DNA of 64,000 nucleotides from Trachythela sp. YZ-2020 (lineage: Eukaryota > Cnidaria > Anthozoa > Malacalcyonacea > Clavulariidae), in NCBI GenBank assembly GCA_016169945.1, contig JADLSH010000271.1:980691-1044690 (forward strand), read 5' to 3'. Of this stretch, positions 22,991-35,034 are shown in pieces. Position 1 is the first letter of the stretch. Each line of letters opens with the position of its first letter. A program made the translations under genes and the position numbers. The notes below the pieces were generated by a model, which saw only the letters and a program-made list of their open reading frames with translations, searched no databases and was not told where the DNA came from.

Positions 22991-23700
22991 AGCTCGGTGT
23001 CCTCACCACTGCTCACGTCATATAGGTCTTTACTCTTATGCGTAAATTCGCTGACTTACAAATGCGTTGATAAACGGCTCGGTTCTATATTTTTATTGTT
23101 TAAAACTCAAAATATTGTTTAATTTTTAACTTTTTTTCTCCTTATTTTGACCGAAATTTCCTTCAAAAAATTGTGAAATTTCCTTCAAATTTCCTTTAAA
23201 TAATTTAATCAAATTACGTTGAATATTCTCCAAAATAGCCTTTTCTCAACAGAACAATCACCTGGATGTTCAATTTTATCATTGCTCTAAAGTCTAAACA
23301 CAATTATATGACTTTATTTCCGTGCAGATAAGTGAGATACCAAAAACTATAAACAGAATGACGTTATTCAGGGAGACAAAATTGAATAATTAGCTACACC
23401 GATTATCTTTGTCAGAAATTGGGATATTTTTTCTGCACTATATCGAGTACTTATTTTTGTAAGAATAAAGTAATAAGAATTACAATGTGATTATAACTAA
23501 AACATGTTATTGTTTGAAAAATATGAAATTTACGTGCAGGTTGCCTCATGTTATACTGAAATACTAAATATACTGCGTTGACTACATGTCAACATGTGTT
23601 GATTGTGTTCCTCTGTTCGAATGATTCGTTTTCAGTAAATTAAGTACTTAAGTAATTTTACTGAGTAGACAGAATAAGTGTGTTTATCTTGATGCACATA
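22991..23700. other. Noncoding, AT-rich, with TTTCCTTCAAA runs
   Basis: No open frame of note. Around 23150-23205 are repeats of AAATTTCCTTCAAATTTCC, similar to a longer block at 26230-26345 on the far side of the hAT transposase gene and in the same orientation. The left end of the second hAT element should lie here, but I cannot find a CAGTGG-type terminus. Confidence 0.5.
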
Positions 23701-23701
23701 A

Positions 23702-25814
23702 TCAAGGGAGTTTGCTAAGAAAGTCTTTTCTTAGTGTTTTCACTTGCTCCTCAGTAGCATTCGATTGCATATCTCCGGCCAGTTGCAAGAGTTCCTTGCT
23801 TGGCTTTAAACTGGCTGCAGTAACGTGCCGATTTTTCAAGCTTATTTTACTTTGGAGCAATGAGACCAAAGACGTCGACTTCAACGAATTTCTGTGATCC
23901 GTTTTGACCAACTTTAGCTGACTGAAACTCTCTCCACTGCGGCATTGGCGAAAGGCAACGAAGAAAGAATGGCGACGAATTGGATTAGATTGGGGTACTT
24001 TGCTTCACCTGTTGGTGTCTTGGCATCTCTTATGGCTAACCAGTATTCGTTGAAGGGAAGAACATCGCTGGTTTTCTCTTCCAATGCATGTAATCTCCAT
24101 TCCATATCCAGCTTGTTTGTGTCTATCACTTTGCTAAGATAAGGCAGCTTCTCGCAGATGATTGCCAGTGAACGAGGGTTGAGATTAGCGGCGTTGGAAG
24201 GGTGAAGGCATTGCACGATGTCGCGATATTCCGCGTTTAAATCAAACCTGCTCTTGATCTGCAGCATACTTTCAATGAGAAAGTCTTTGCAGGTTGTTAA
24301 AAACTTGTCAACCTCCTCTTCTGCTGCGTTGGCTTCGATCTCAAGAAGAGACGCCGAGGATCCCATTCCAAGATACATCTGGCGTAGAGGGACGTGTTGT
24401 TGGACGTCGGTCGGATCCAGATATTTTGCCTTCGTCGTCTTCACAATGGCGAGCTTGATGAAATCGCTGGCAATGGCTTTCAGAAGACCCTCCAATTCAA
24501 TTTTTAAATTGTGAAGGAGTGGTCTTTCACTCTGAAATAGCCGATTGAAGGCGTTGAATCACTCAAGTCGGAAACTGAGGAATTCCAAATAAGTTTGGAA
24601 AAAAGGATTTTGAAGCGATACTAAAATACGGTCGTTGGTGTGCGACAGATCTTCATTTGCTGTGAGGATGAAATAATTTTTCAAGGCAACGTATTGCTCA
24701 AGGATACGGTTCACGCATTCTTGTAGGGAGAGCCAACGCGTTTGTGCGGGTGATAACAGCTTGAGTGGCTCAGTACCGTAAAAGGCCTGAAATTCTTCAT
24801 AAACGTCCTGCCTTTTCGAAGAACGATGAAAATGCGCATAAACATCTCTGCACAGATCTTCGACGCTTTTCGGCAATTTCGATGCCGCGTAGGAGGATAC
24901 CAGGTGGATAAGGTGGCAAGAACACTTTACTGCTTGAACGTAGCTAAACTCAGACTTTAGCAGCTGCACGACTGAGTTGTACTGTCCGAACATAACGTTA
25001 GTTGTGTCAGACGAGTAACCAATGATGTTACTCATTGGAATATTCATGTTGCTGAACGCCTCTTTCATCTTAGCGTAGATGCCCTTTGCACTGCCGTCTT
25101 CCGTTTCCAGCATGTCGACCAGCCAGTATTGCATTTCAAATCTTTCCATGTCAAAAAAGGTGGCAACAATCGCAAGCTGCTTTTTGGTGCTTTGATCGGT
25201 AGCTTCGTCAATAATCACGCTGAAAAAGCGACAACGCAGCAACGAAACCAATTCCTTCAAATAGTCAAACCCGAGAACTTGACGGACAATGTTCGTCGCC
25301 TTCTGTTTTCCAAGCTTGACGTTTCTCAGTGCAGCGTCGTTTGGGAAAAGGGAACGAAGCAGTTCAACCATGTCTTGAGAAAGAGACAAAGGAAGATTGT
25401 GCTGTGCAATGAATGCACACAATTTCACCTCCATAGTAGTTCTCGCATCAGCAGTTGTGACTTCGTTGATCATTTGGCGGAGTGATCTCGTTGTCGTCGT
25501 CGTTTTAACCTTTTCCTGGTGCTTTTTACTTACTTCATGCCGTTTTATACCAGTTTTTGAACAGGTAAGTACTTTCTCACAAAGTTTGCAATACGGCTTC
25601 ATTTTTTACAGTGTAGTTTCCTCATAAGCCAACCTTTAAACTCGGGAATTGTTAGCCAATTGTCCATAAACGATTGATCTCGAGGAGGACATTTACGTTT
25701 CCTAGACGTTGTTGGTTTATCGCGCACCTGGCCAGGCCCATGGCTAGGCTGGGTAGACCCATGGCTTTCGACTTCATTTACATCACTATCAGACTCGCTT
25801 TCGGAATACAACAT
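23702..25814 (-). pseudogene. hAT-superfamily transposase, near full length (copy A)
   Basis: About 700 codons on the minus strand. In order: an acidic N-terminus (25814-25599, SESESDSDVNE); a C2H2/BED-like finger beginning KPYCKLCEKVLTCSKTGIKR and ending in EVSKKH; a catalytic core with FSVIIDEATDQST and IIGYSSDTTNVMFG, whose aspartates fit the hAT RNase-H-like active site; the TRWLSLQECV region; and a C-terminal dimerisation region with FVAILSSLPFANAAVERV followed by QLKLVKTDHRNSL in another frame. Three lesions are seen: a one-base shift in an A run near 25605, an in-frame TGA at 24559-24561, and a shift near 23912. Both copies share them, so they predate the duplication. Confidence 0.88.
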
Positions 25815-26564
25815 ATCGTCGCTATCCCCATGTTTTACTCAGTTTAAATAGACTCAGTCCAGCCGGTAAGGTTTGCGTGTTTTACTTTCACATATCCTTG
25901 TCAATATTTTACCTCGCAAAAATGACTTTGTCTTCAATTGTTAGAACGATCATAATTTACAATGCATGTGCTTATCAGGGCGTGGAAGAAAACGTAGAAA
26001 ATATCAACAAGATTTAATTATTATGATTTATGCAATTATTTTTATAATATTGATATTCGTTTCAAATTATTCTGGGCCGAGCCATATCCATTAGATCATT
26101 TTATAGGTGACTAAATATAAATTCTACAATTTCTACTTTCGGTTAAATTGTGATCAGATTGAGGCTTATTTTACGCTTTATTTTCAAAATATATGAAATA
26201 TTACCAATTTTGGCGATATTTTGCATTTTCCTTCAAATTTCCTTTGTTCTTCTAGAATTTCCTTCACATTTCCCTCAAAATTTATTTCCTTCAAATTTCC
26301 TTCATTTTGCAAAAATTTCCTTTAAAAAGGAAATTCCCTTCAAAGTGGAAGCGCTGATGTCAACATTTACAACATGTATTTGCTGAAACATTTTGAAACA
26401 TTAAATCAATTGTATTCATTAATGAGCAATGAAATTGTTTAATAATTATTTGTACATGTATCTATAATGTTGGAATTTTAACGGATTATGAAAAATGAAT
26501 TATTTTTTAAATGGAATCCTATCACTGCCCAAGATGAGCAAAAATGCGGAGTGAAATCTAAATT
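25815..26564. other. Noncoding flank of the hAT gene with TTTCC repeats
   Basis: AT-rich sequence upstream of the minus-strand hAT transposase, probably its 5' region. The block 26230-26345 repeats AAATTTCCTTCAAATTTCC and ends in a small hairpin (TTTCCTTTAAAAAGGAAA). The open frame at 26150-26386 reads through this low-complexity block and is not credible. Confidence 0.5.
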
Positions 26565-27300
26565 TATAGCAGCATGTTAAACAGGAATGCGACAGTGAGT
26601 AGCTCTGTAGATCTTCATTGCAAAACAGTGCAGTACTCAACTACATGAAAATTTTAGAAATATTTTTTTTAACTTGGCGAGATGTTAGGGGGTTTGTCGG
26701 AAATTTCGGGGGTTTGTCGAAAATTTCGGAGGCTTTGCCCCTCCACCGGAAAACGTGAATTTCCGCCACTGACTCTATCTATATTTGAACCTGCTTTAAG
26801 GAATGAACCTCTGGAATGTTGAACTTTGGCAAATGTCTTGCATAATAATGTCCATCAGATATTTCACGCACGTACAAATATTATGGAGATAAAGGATTTT
26901 TATTCACATGAATCAGGAGACAATTTCAATGTACTTGTGAATATTGACCTCAATTATGTAACCTAACTGAGTGATAAGACGTTATTTAAGAGGAATGAGT
27001 GACAAACCTAAATAACCGCCAGTTTTGTATTCGGTTTTATCGAAATCTATTGCTATTTTGCGGTTTTGGATGATTTTTTTGTGTGGTTTTGCCGTTTCCT
27101 ATCGGCACCGACATCCCTCCTCTTAATCCTCGTGCTTGTGTATATTTTGGCAATATATATTTTCTAAATAGTCAATCTCGTATTCAAAGTATATAAAATG
27201 GTAGGCAATATGAGCAGTTTTTTTATTTTGTACATAATTTCTGATGAGTGATGAGTGATCCTTTCACTAATCACCGATAAATCTTATTAAAAAAAGAAGA
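26565..27300. repeat. Tandem unit 4 end and unit 5 start, with solo hAT terminus
   Basis: 26565-26690 matches the 7575-7700 part of unit 2, and 26772-26918 matches its last part. A new unit starts with GACAATTTCAATG at 26919 and breaks off near 27300. Between them, 26692-26771 ends in AATTTCCGCCACTG, the right terminus of a hAT element of another family than the one in units 2 and 3. This may be the outer end of the transposase-bearing element at 23702-25814, but the matching left end is not seen. Confidence 0.7.
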
Positions 27301-29130
27301 ATATGATATTCTCTTTCATTAGGCGGGACATAGCTGACTTAACTACTATTTGACGAGATCACAGTTGTATAAAAAATAATCAATTCTCACACAATAATAA
27401 ATATTCTTGCAGTGAGAAAATACACCCCTAGTGACCCACTAGAAGTGGGTAAGGTCCAGTGTTACTATAGAGCACACAGGTTATAAATAGAATACAATTA
27501 GCTATTGCTTATGTACAGTTAGCCTCCTGAGATTCCAAAACTCCCTTAGGCATGATGCACAGGTCTATGTAAATGCTTTCTTCACCCTGCTCTCCTGGGC
27601 AGCACACTTTGGAGGAACAAGCAGGGTATAGCTGAGTTAGGAAGAGTCCACAAAAATCATCGAGAGCAGTGGTCAGTAAGCCACCCCCCCAAATATGGGC
27701 ATCATATATTGTTGGTTTGTGCCGAAAAGCATGGAGGGAAAGTTATTATATATTATACCTCACAATAAGTTTGTCCAATCAGAGAACTAGGCTTGTACCA
27801 CATGACCGTGGTATTTTTCAGTGAATACCTGTACCCTGAGTCGTTTCCCCGGGGCATGGTATTCGAGTCGAATACCATGCTTGAGCTGGGAATTTGAGTT
27901 TTTAATACCCCGCTCGTACCCAGGCCGTCATCTAATTTCATCGCCTGTTTTCTAGTATCTAGTACAAGTAAAGTCATACAAGGTTCGGTATAATATATCA
28001 TTTATAGACCTTTCACTCAAGGTATTCCCAAAAAATTACCCTTCGGGATGAAATATCCCTCGGGCTTTGCCCTCGGAATATTTCTCATCCCTCAGGGTAA
28101 TTCCAAAAATTCAAAAATTTCATGTATCCACTCAGCTACATGCATTTACATTGACCTCAATGACCTGTAGGTTTTATTGAAGCATTTTAAATATACCTCA
28201 TTAAATAACAATTATAATATTATGGAAGTTGCACATTATTTAAAATTGTCAAGACATTTTCTCAGGGTACTAATAGACTATACATTGATTCATTGAAACA
28301 ATGCTCAACAGACTCAACTTATGAAACAATCACATAATTCATATATAAAAACATTCATAACTTTTAAGTCTACTCTAATGTCAGAGTTTCTATGGTATAG
28401 ATTAATATAATTGTTAAGTAGGCCGTAGTTTATATTATCGTTTTGATTCTGAACTAAATTGATAAGTACAAGGGAATTTTTGCCGCGTTAAAATTCAAAT
28501 ATTTTCTTACGGCGACACGTTGCACGCAACATAAATATTTATGAATACATTCGTAAATTTTTGCCTTATAATTGCTTTATATTACATAAAAACATTGAAA
28601 TATCCTTACCTGAATATTATACCAGCGTTCCTGAGCTATAACTCTTGAAATTCTTGTGGATTTCGAGAAGAAAAAGCAAATATATTGCTTGTATTTTCCA
28701 ACATAATTTTTCAAATTAAAATTTGAAATTAAAGTGACGCTATCCCAGAAAACTTTGCGCGCGTAGTAAGGAAATTAGACACCAGTCCGTCTTTCCGTGC
28801 TTATGTCATTTCTATGAATTCTTTCAGGAGAGACAACTCCCAACCAAAAAACACTGCTCGTATTTTGTACCATTTCAGATTTTTGTGTCATATTTTAGAC
28901 TCTATGCTTTAGGAATATAACGTTCTCTGTAAAGTTTCTCTTAAAGGTATGCAGCAAACTAGATGCGACACAACAAAACACCATAGAGTTTGTGTATATA
29001 TTAAAAATGTCTATAATCATGTAGTATCACAAGATATTATACATGGCGATTTATCAAAACTCCGTAGAAATATGTTACTTGGGCTTTCTTGCGATTTTTT
29101 GTGAAACTGTAATTTGACTTAAACACCCAT
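27301..29130. other. Noncoding, with two strong hairpins
   Basis: No credible gene. A perfect hairpin at 27854-27880 has 13-bp arms (GCATGGTATTCGA and its inverse) around one base. A second inverted repeat at about 28037-28103 pairs ATTACCCTTCGGGATGAAAT with its degenerate inverse around a CTCGGGC core. Such short palindromes are typical of MITE-like repeats. The frame 27753-28001 on the minus strand runs through the first hairpin and is rejected. Confidence 0.55.
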
Positions 29131-29413
29131 AATATATTTAACCCTAAAAATCGTGTTAATTTAGCACCTCTATAGTGGCCTATGTTTAACACTTTTGATG
29201 GTGTCAAAATAGCACCCAATATTTAGCGCTATAAAGGGTGTAAATTTAGCACTTTCGCTGATGAAAGAGGTGCTATTTAGGACCCAAAAAAGGTGTCAAA
29301 ATAGCACCCCATTATTTAGCACTATAAAGGGTGTAAATTTAGCACTTTCGCTGATGAAAGAGGTGCTATTTTATTGCCCAAAAAAGGTGTTAAAAATTTC
29401 GGGTGCTGAATTA

Positions 29414-30950
29414 GAGTCTATGTAATAGTCGAGGGTCGAGAGGTCGAGGGTCAAAGTCGAGGGTCGAGGGTAAAAAGTCGAGGGTAAGTCGAGGGTAAGT
29501 CGAGGGTCCCGAAAATCCCGCTTTTCACATTTTAAACGTATTTTAAATATTTTGCCACATTTTATTATGACTATAACGGTACGCCGGAATTAAGTTCTGC
29601 GTCTAAATCAACTGTCGCTCCCACGCCGTACCTATAATCGTATTAGGTTCGGCGCATGAGAAGTTCGGAGTCTGTAATACAATATGACACTTCCGCCAGG
29701 TGCCAGCTAATACTTTACACCAAACACTTCGGGATCTTAGGCTTTGCTCTTTCAGAAGTTTCTGAATAAGGGCTTACTCCGACAGTATTAATTTCGATAG
29801 TCATAGGACATTAGTCGTTACATCAATTTCTTTAAAATGTCGAAACGAATGTACTCCGCCGTTGTGTCCGGCATTCGTAGGTTTAGCATAGTGCTTTAGG
29901 CATTCAAATTATCAAAATAGGATAATTTATAAATGTCTTCTTTTTTTTATACACCCTGTACTGGTTTTCTGCACTCTAATCCCCACTGTTATATTTGACC
30001 TATAAAAGTTTTACTCTCAATATTATATCAGGCGTATTTCGATCAACAATTACAAGAATTACAGCGTCAATGAGGCACAATCTTTTGTCAGTATTAATTA
30101 TGAGAAATAAATTTAACTATGTGATTTTTAGCAACGAAAAATGGGTTTTTGAAAAATTCGTTCGTGGGTGCGCTCTAAACCACACTATTAATTCTTGTTT
30201 GATAAATATGACTGACACGCACGCCTATAGGAGAGTATATAGGCGTGCGTGTTAATATTTATTAAACAAGACGTACGGTATATACAGACCGGCTCTGATC
30301 GACACCATAGTATTTCTTACCTTTCTCGGCCATTTATCGCCACCATAAATCATGAATTGTGGCATTTGTATCAAAATATTAGAGATTCAAAATTGGAAGA
30401 AAATGCTAGGTAAACATAAACACACTATTTCTACGCCCCTGCGACAAACTAAGAGTAGCGTTTTATTACAAATAATCTCAATAAGTGTTATTAAAGTCAT
30501 GACTAAATATTAGCCTTTCTGTTTGGGGGCATTTTTTAATCACTCTTCTGTCCATGTGTCTAACAATTATGTTAAACGGCGGTGACCTGTATTTGTCCGC
30601 AAAATCGTTTCCACAACCATAACATTTGCGTACATTGTTTGGAAGAAAGATAATTTCATACTGGTAAGGTGACATACCAGAATGCCATTGAAGATCGACC
30701 GATGGATTTGGCACACGATGCGCCGAACCTAATACGATTATAGGTACGGCGTGGGAGCGACAGTTGATTTAGACGCAGAACTTAATTCCGGCGTACCGTT
30801 ATAGTCATAATAAAATGTGGCAAAATATTTAAAATACGTTTAAAATGTGAAAAGCGGGATTTTCGGGACCCTCGACTTACCCTCGACTTTTTACCCTCGA
30901 CCCTCGACTTTGACCCTCGACCTCTCGACCCTCGACTATTACATAGACTC
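29414..30950. mobile_element. Mutator-like element, 1537 bp, ~245-bp TIRs, 9-bp TSD
   Basis: The ends GAGTCTATGTAATAGTCGAG and its inverse are the tips of inverted repeats about 245 bp long (29414-29655 and 30712-30950). They include GTCGAGGG subrepeats and GCCGTACCTATAATCGTATT. A perfect 9-bp duplication GCTGAATTA flanks it (29405-29413 and 30951-30959). Long TIRs with a 9-bp duplication are the hallmark of Mutator-like elements. No transposase core is visible; a minus-strand zinc-knuckle frame is at 30478-30714. Confidence 0.88.
30478..30714 (-). pseudogene. Zinc-knuckle-like ORF inside the Mutator-like element
   Basis: A 78-codon frame containing MSPYQYEIIFLPNNVRKCYG, then CGNDFADKYRSPPFNIIVRH and DRRVIKK. 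The CYGCG...F pattern and the arrangement around it look like a Cys-containing C-terminal region of a larger protein. I suspect a remnant of the element's own protein, but no family name is justified. The TIR boundary at 30712 coincides with the first codon. The plus-strand frame 29995-30255 is of unknown value. Confidence 0.4.
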
Positions 30951-31205
30951 GCTGAATTAGCACTTTAAAATTGACACCCAACTTAACGGTGCTATATTGG
31001 CACCCAAATCGGTGCTAAAATAGCACTTTATATTTAACACCACCTCCTGGTGTCAATTTAGCACCTATACAGGTGCTATTTTAACACCCTCAAATTAACA
31101 GTGTAGCAAGCTATTAAAGCTTGCCAAAGGAGGGTTAGCTAATAAATGCACACGATGGTCAGTTTGTCTCGAAATACTCCCACTCAGGATTATATATTCT
31201 AGCGT

Positions 31206-31215
31206 GTCACGTGAC
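31206..31215. promoter_or_regulatory. GTCACGTGAC palindrome (E-box-like) near left TIR
   Basis: A perfect 10-bp palindrome with a CACGTG core, about 50 bp inside the left terminus and 440 bp upstream of the first coding exon. It is preserved in copy B (57426-57435). CACGTG is a known bHLH binding core in animals; use here is inference. It is followed by GAAGCATGGCGGAGAAGG, similar to the ATGGCGG seen in many animal first exons. Confidence 0.35.
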
Positions 31216-31657
31216 AATATGAAGCATGGCGGAGAAGGAAAATTTAACGCATCGTTAAACTGCATATATTTGCATGCAATTTCGGTTTTTCATAATAATT
31301 CCCGTTTTAGCATAAATTACGTGATCTGTGTTAACAAATATTCCAAGGAAGGGTACCCTGCGTGTGTATTTGTACAATTGTACACGATTTTCGGCGAGGT
31401 GTTTTTAACTAATTTTCTTTAAAACCCGAGGTTATACGGCAATTGAGAAGCCCCCGAGACACTTGTTCTGATATTTTTGTGTAGCTTACTTGATTTTGAA
31501 CAAAATGAATTATGATGTCCCAGGTTATTCTAAAAACGTTGCCCGTAAAATGCAAAAAATGCCTCAAATTGGGCTTTGGGGACCCCTATTTGGTAAATAT
31601 TTGCGTTATATTGCATTAAAACATAGGCATCCATAATTCATATGAAAGTTCGACATC

Positions 31658-34600
31658 ATGGCTTCACAAAGCGAAGGATACACTGATGAGAAAATGTAAG
31701 TAGAAGCGCTATAACCCCATGTTTTGAAAGGCATATTAACGTATGACGCCATCTTGAATTATCTGTTGTTGTCTTCGAGCAAGTCAGTCCTAATGTGGTA
31801 AAATCTATACTTTAGAAATGAAAAATTTTGCGGTAAGAGTCGCCGATGTTCAAAGCAAGACAGACATGATGGAAGATGTAATAAAGAGAGAATATATCGT
31901 TCGTTTTGGTCCGGCACAGTTGCCCATGTCAAGCATTCGCTTAAGAGAGATCATGATGACGAGACAGAGAGGATAAAGGACGAATTTCAGACGAAACTTG
32001 CTAGAGTAGGTGATGAACGGGAAAATGAATTGTCACGAAAGGAAGCTGATATTGATCGTCGAAAGGAAGAGTCTGGTGAGTACAATAAAATCTATCACAG
32101 TGTGTATAAATATCCAACACAATGTACATATAGTCAATGACTATGATTGACTATGTAGTAGGTTCATATTGACTAGGTTCCTATAACTGATATGGTATTT
32201 ATAAATTATATGAGTGCATGTCAACATGCTATAGTACATAGATCATGTAAATTAAAAAACTGCATAATCATGTCATACAAAATCTGTGTAAATTTCAAAC
32301 TACTTACCAACTTTATTAAACTGCACAGCTAACAGTATCGAAATATATTTATACATTCTTCAATTTATATTTGCAGTTATGATTTATCTTTAAAAACTAT
32401 TTTCCTTTAAAGCCGCAATGCTCATGGTAAAATATATTACTGAGTCTATTAACACCAGATGATTTTACTTAACAAAGAGAGTCCTGAGCTATACATTGTA
32501 TAACTGCACCATCTGCCATTGGTTCTGGCTAACCCATTATTTAAGTTGCAAAGCCGGATGTGCCTGAGGATGCGCCTCAGCACTCTAATATATTAATTAC
32601 ACTATATGTATTTGTATTTAGAAACAGCCTTATTAGTTGCAAAGGAGCAATTAGATGTTGAAGAAAAGAGGCTGGAGCAACTTAAAAAGGAGTTCAACAA
32701 CATGAAAATATTGCTAGAACAGACCCAAAAGGCTAGGTCAAGAAGAGCCAACAACGCCACCACGTTTGAAGTGATCTTTGATGCAGGTAGTACCACAAGA
32801 TTTAGGCGGCGAAAAGAAACCAATGATCTCCTCACCTATATCCATGGCAGTGAGGAAGGGGCATGTTTTGGCGCATGGGATTTCATTGCCTCAACTGCTT
32901 CACAAGCAACTGTTGAAAAGTTAATAAGTAGTTATAAACGAGGTAAATACATACAAGGGGTCTTTGGGAAAGCTGTTACTGATTATGTCAAGTCAGAGCA
33001 GGCATTAAAGCAAGCCGTTGCTATGAAATTCCAGAATTTTCTTTCTAGGCGTAAATTTAAGTTAATTTGCAAGACACAAAGCTCAGTGTTTAATGCTGAT
33101 AAGGAAGTTTGGGTTCCGAGGAATATCAAGTGTTGTGATGCTGAGATATCTTTGCCTAAAATAGTTAGTGACTTCAAGGTGGATAGATTTGTTAAAAGTC
33201 TTGACATTGGTGCTATTTCTCCTATCCCCAATTACTCTGGGTTATCCCGTACTGTCACTGGCTTGGTATATATGCTCCTCAATTTGTATATAGAGATACC
33301 GAGACTTTATGAGAAACTGATATGGTTCAATGAAAATATTGACCACTTTGTCATTCAGTTTTCGGATGATGGTGCCCCAGAAACAAGTGAGTTAGGTATG
33401 TCAATAGGCTCCCTCACTTGTTGGAATTTTGGAGGAATGGTTAGGAGTAGGGATTGCCACTACTTGCTTCACTGTCTCAGTGTATCAGAGAAGGATCCAG
33501 TGATGGAAGATCTTTGGCAACAGCACACTGATGAAATGCAAATGCTAGAGGGGAACATTTTAACAGTGTGCGGGCATCAGTGCACTGTGGAATTCCAGCC
33601 CAGTGCTGATCAGTCCTGGCAAAGCTGGGCTAATAATGAGCTCAACCAGGCAGCCACTTATCCATCCCCGTATGCTAATGTTTGCAAGGGTGATTTAAAT
33701 AGAATAGGGGCTACAATTGGGAATTCCCAAACTGATACCTGGCAACCCCCCAATTCACAGAATAGGCAGGAAGCAATACTAAAGTTGGATCGCTTTCGAA
33801 AAAAGCTCCCGAAAAATCTTACACCTGCCCAAGTACACAGTAAGGAGCTTGAATTTATGGCAGGTAATGGTCTAAGACAAATGGGCCCTCCCCGTATTGG
33901 GATATTTGCTAATCGTCAACGACCGGAGCCTTTACACAACGAAATTAATAGCTGGCAGCATTTGCTCAATCTTGCTTACAAGGAAGCCCTGGAAAGGGGG
34001 GTAATGGATAAATTTTTGGAGGTATTAAGAGTCCCATTACCTCTGATGAGTCTGTACCTGGTTGTGGTATATCTTTTGTTGCTAAATCTGTAAAGGAGCA
34101 TTATGATGACTCAACCACAGGGCCAACAATCTAGCAACACGGCTAATTGGTAGACAAGCCATTGCTTTGGCCAGGTATGGGTACAGATTGGTTGATTGTT
34201 TGGAGATGGCTAATGAGTCCCCAGTTTCCAAACTGAGAAGGCAAGCTAAAGTTTCAGTATTTAAGGAATGCTGGGACTCTATTCAATAAGGTGAATACAA
34301 ATTCAGTTGAGATAGCCCAACTTAAGGAGAATTTGACAAACTATTTTAATCTTCTGTCTCTTTTTTTCCCCTTGTCAGTAAATATTACTGTGTGGACCAT
34401 GGCATATGCTTTACCATATCATGCTGCTTTGTTATATAACAATTACAGAATTGGATATGGGATTATTTCTCTGCTAGCAAAGGAGTCCAAACATGCTGGA
34501 GTGAAAATTGACTTGGGCTTAACCAACAGGTCCAAGTCCACTGGTTCTGTGGGTAAATGGTGGCAAGTCATGCGTGCCAATTATGTGAGAGCATTTTACT

Positions 34601-35034
34601 TGCCAAAACATAATCCAGTGCCTTCGGCATACATTTCCCATCATGAATCTAGACACCCTGCACATTTAAAACAACCCTCCATTTGTGAATGTGGGCGGGT
34701 AAAGGAAGATAATGATGCGACAGAGTGTAGTTTTTGTGAAAGTTGTGAGGATGTTGTACAATGTGGACAATTGGGTAGACTAAGCAATCAAGTGTTGATC
34801 ACCTTGAAACCATTCTATTGTCAAACTTGCAAAGCATGGTTTCCAGACCCTATTTCTCGTGCGGCACATGAGAAACTTGTTCATGGACCTAAGGTCAGTA
34901 CTTCAGCTCATCTTGACCCAAGACAAATGTCTGTTTCGCAATTACGGAATGCATTAAAGGAGCGGGGATTGAGCACAACAGGACAAAAGGCAATTCTCGC
35001 TATAAGACTTTCTGGTGCTTTAGTTGGAGTTTAG
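31658..35034 (+). pseudogene. Large SAP/C2H2 protein gene of the two-gene element, 3 exons (copy A)
   Basis: Exons 31658-31695, 31816-32075 and 32622-35034, with donors GTAAGT and GTGAGT and acceptors TTTAG. Phases 2 and 1 join to one frame of 907 codons when copy B is consulted. Order: a C-x5-C-x5-H-x3-C finger in exon 2; a long charged coiled coil to about residue 145; a core with FVIQFSDDGAPETS (Asp 348/349), VEFQPSADQSW (Asp 429) and NNELNQAATYPSPYANV (Glu 439); a Cys-rich stretch near 791-817; a C2H2 finger near 836-857 (CQTCKAWF...HEKLVH); and a terminal SAP motif (MSVSQLRNALKERGLSTTGQ). I infer a transposase with DNA-binding modules. Copy A has one-base losses near 34029 and 34111 and an 8-bp net loss near 34250. 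Confidence 0.7.

Larger units (their letters stand above)
29140..31105. repeat. GTGCTA-type palindromic repeat, split by a Mutator-like insert
   Basis: 29140-29413 and 30951-31105 are built from short words of the type GTGCTAAATTTAGCAC and GGTGTCAAAATAGCACC, each nearly self-complementary. A ~88-bp direct repeat (TATAAAGGGTGTAAATTTAG with a CGCTGATGAAAGAGG segment) occurs twice, at 29203-29290 and 29291-29378. The right arm ends GAGGGTGTTAAAAT-like on the other strand. It looks like a MITE or minisatellite family. The two parts are continuous once the element at 29414-30950 is removed. Confidence 0.7.

Noticed and set aside
26692..26771. Right end of the hAT copy that starts at 18883
   Set aside because: The terminal sequence (AATTTCCGCCACTG) differs from that family's end (CTCGGTACGCCACTG).
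31204..31422. 72-codon frame upstream of the large gene as a separate gene
   Set aside because: Its first codon is GTG, it lies in the 5' region of the two-gene element, and no motif supports it.
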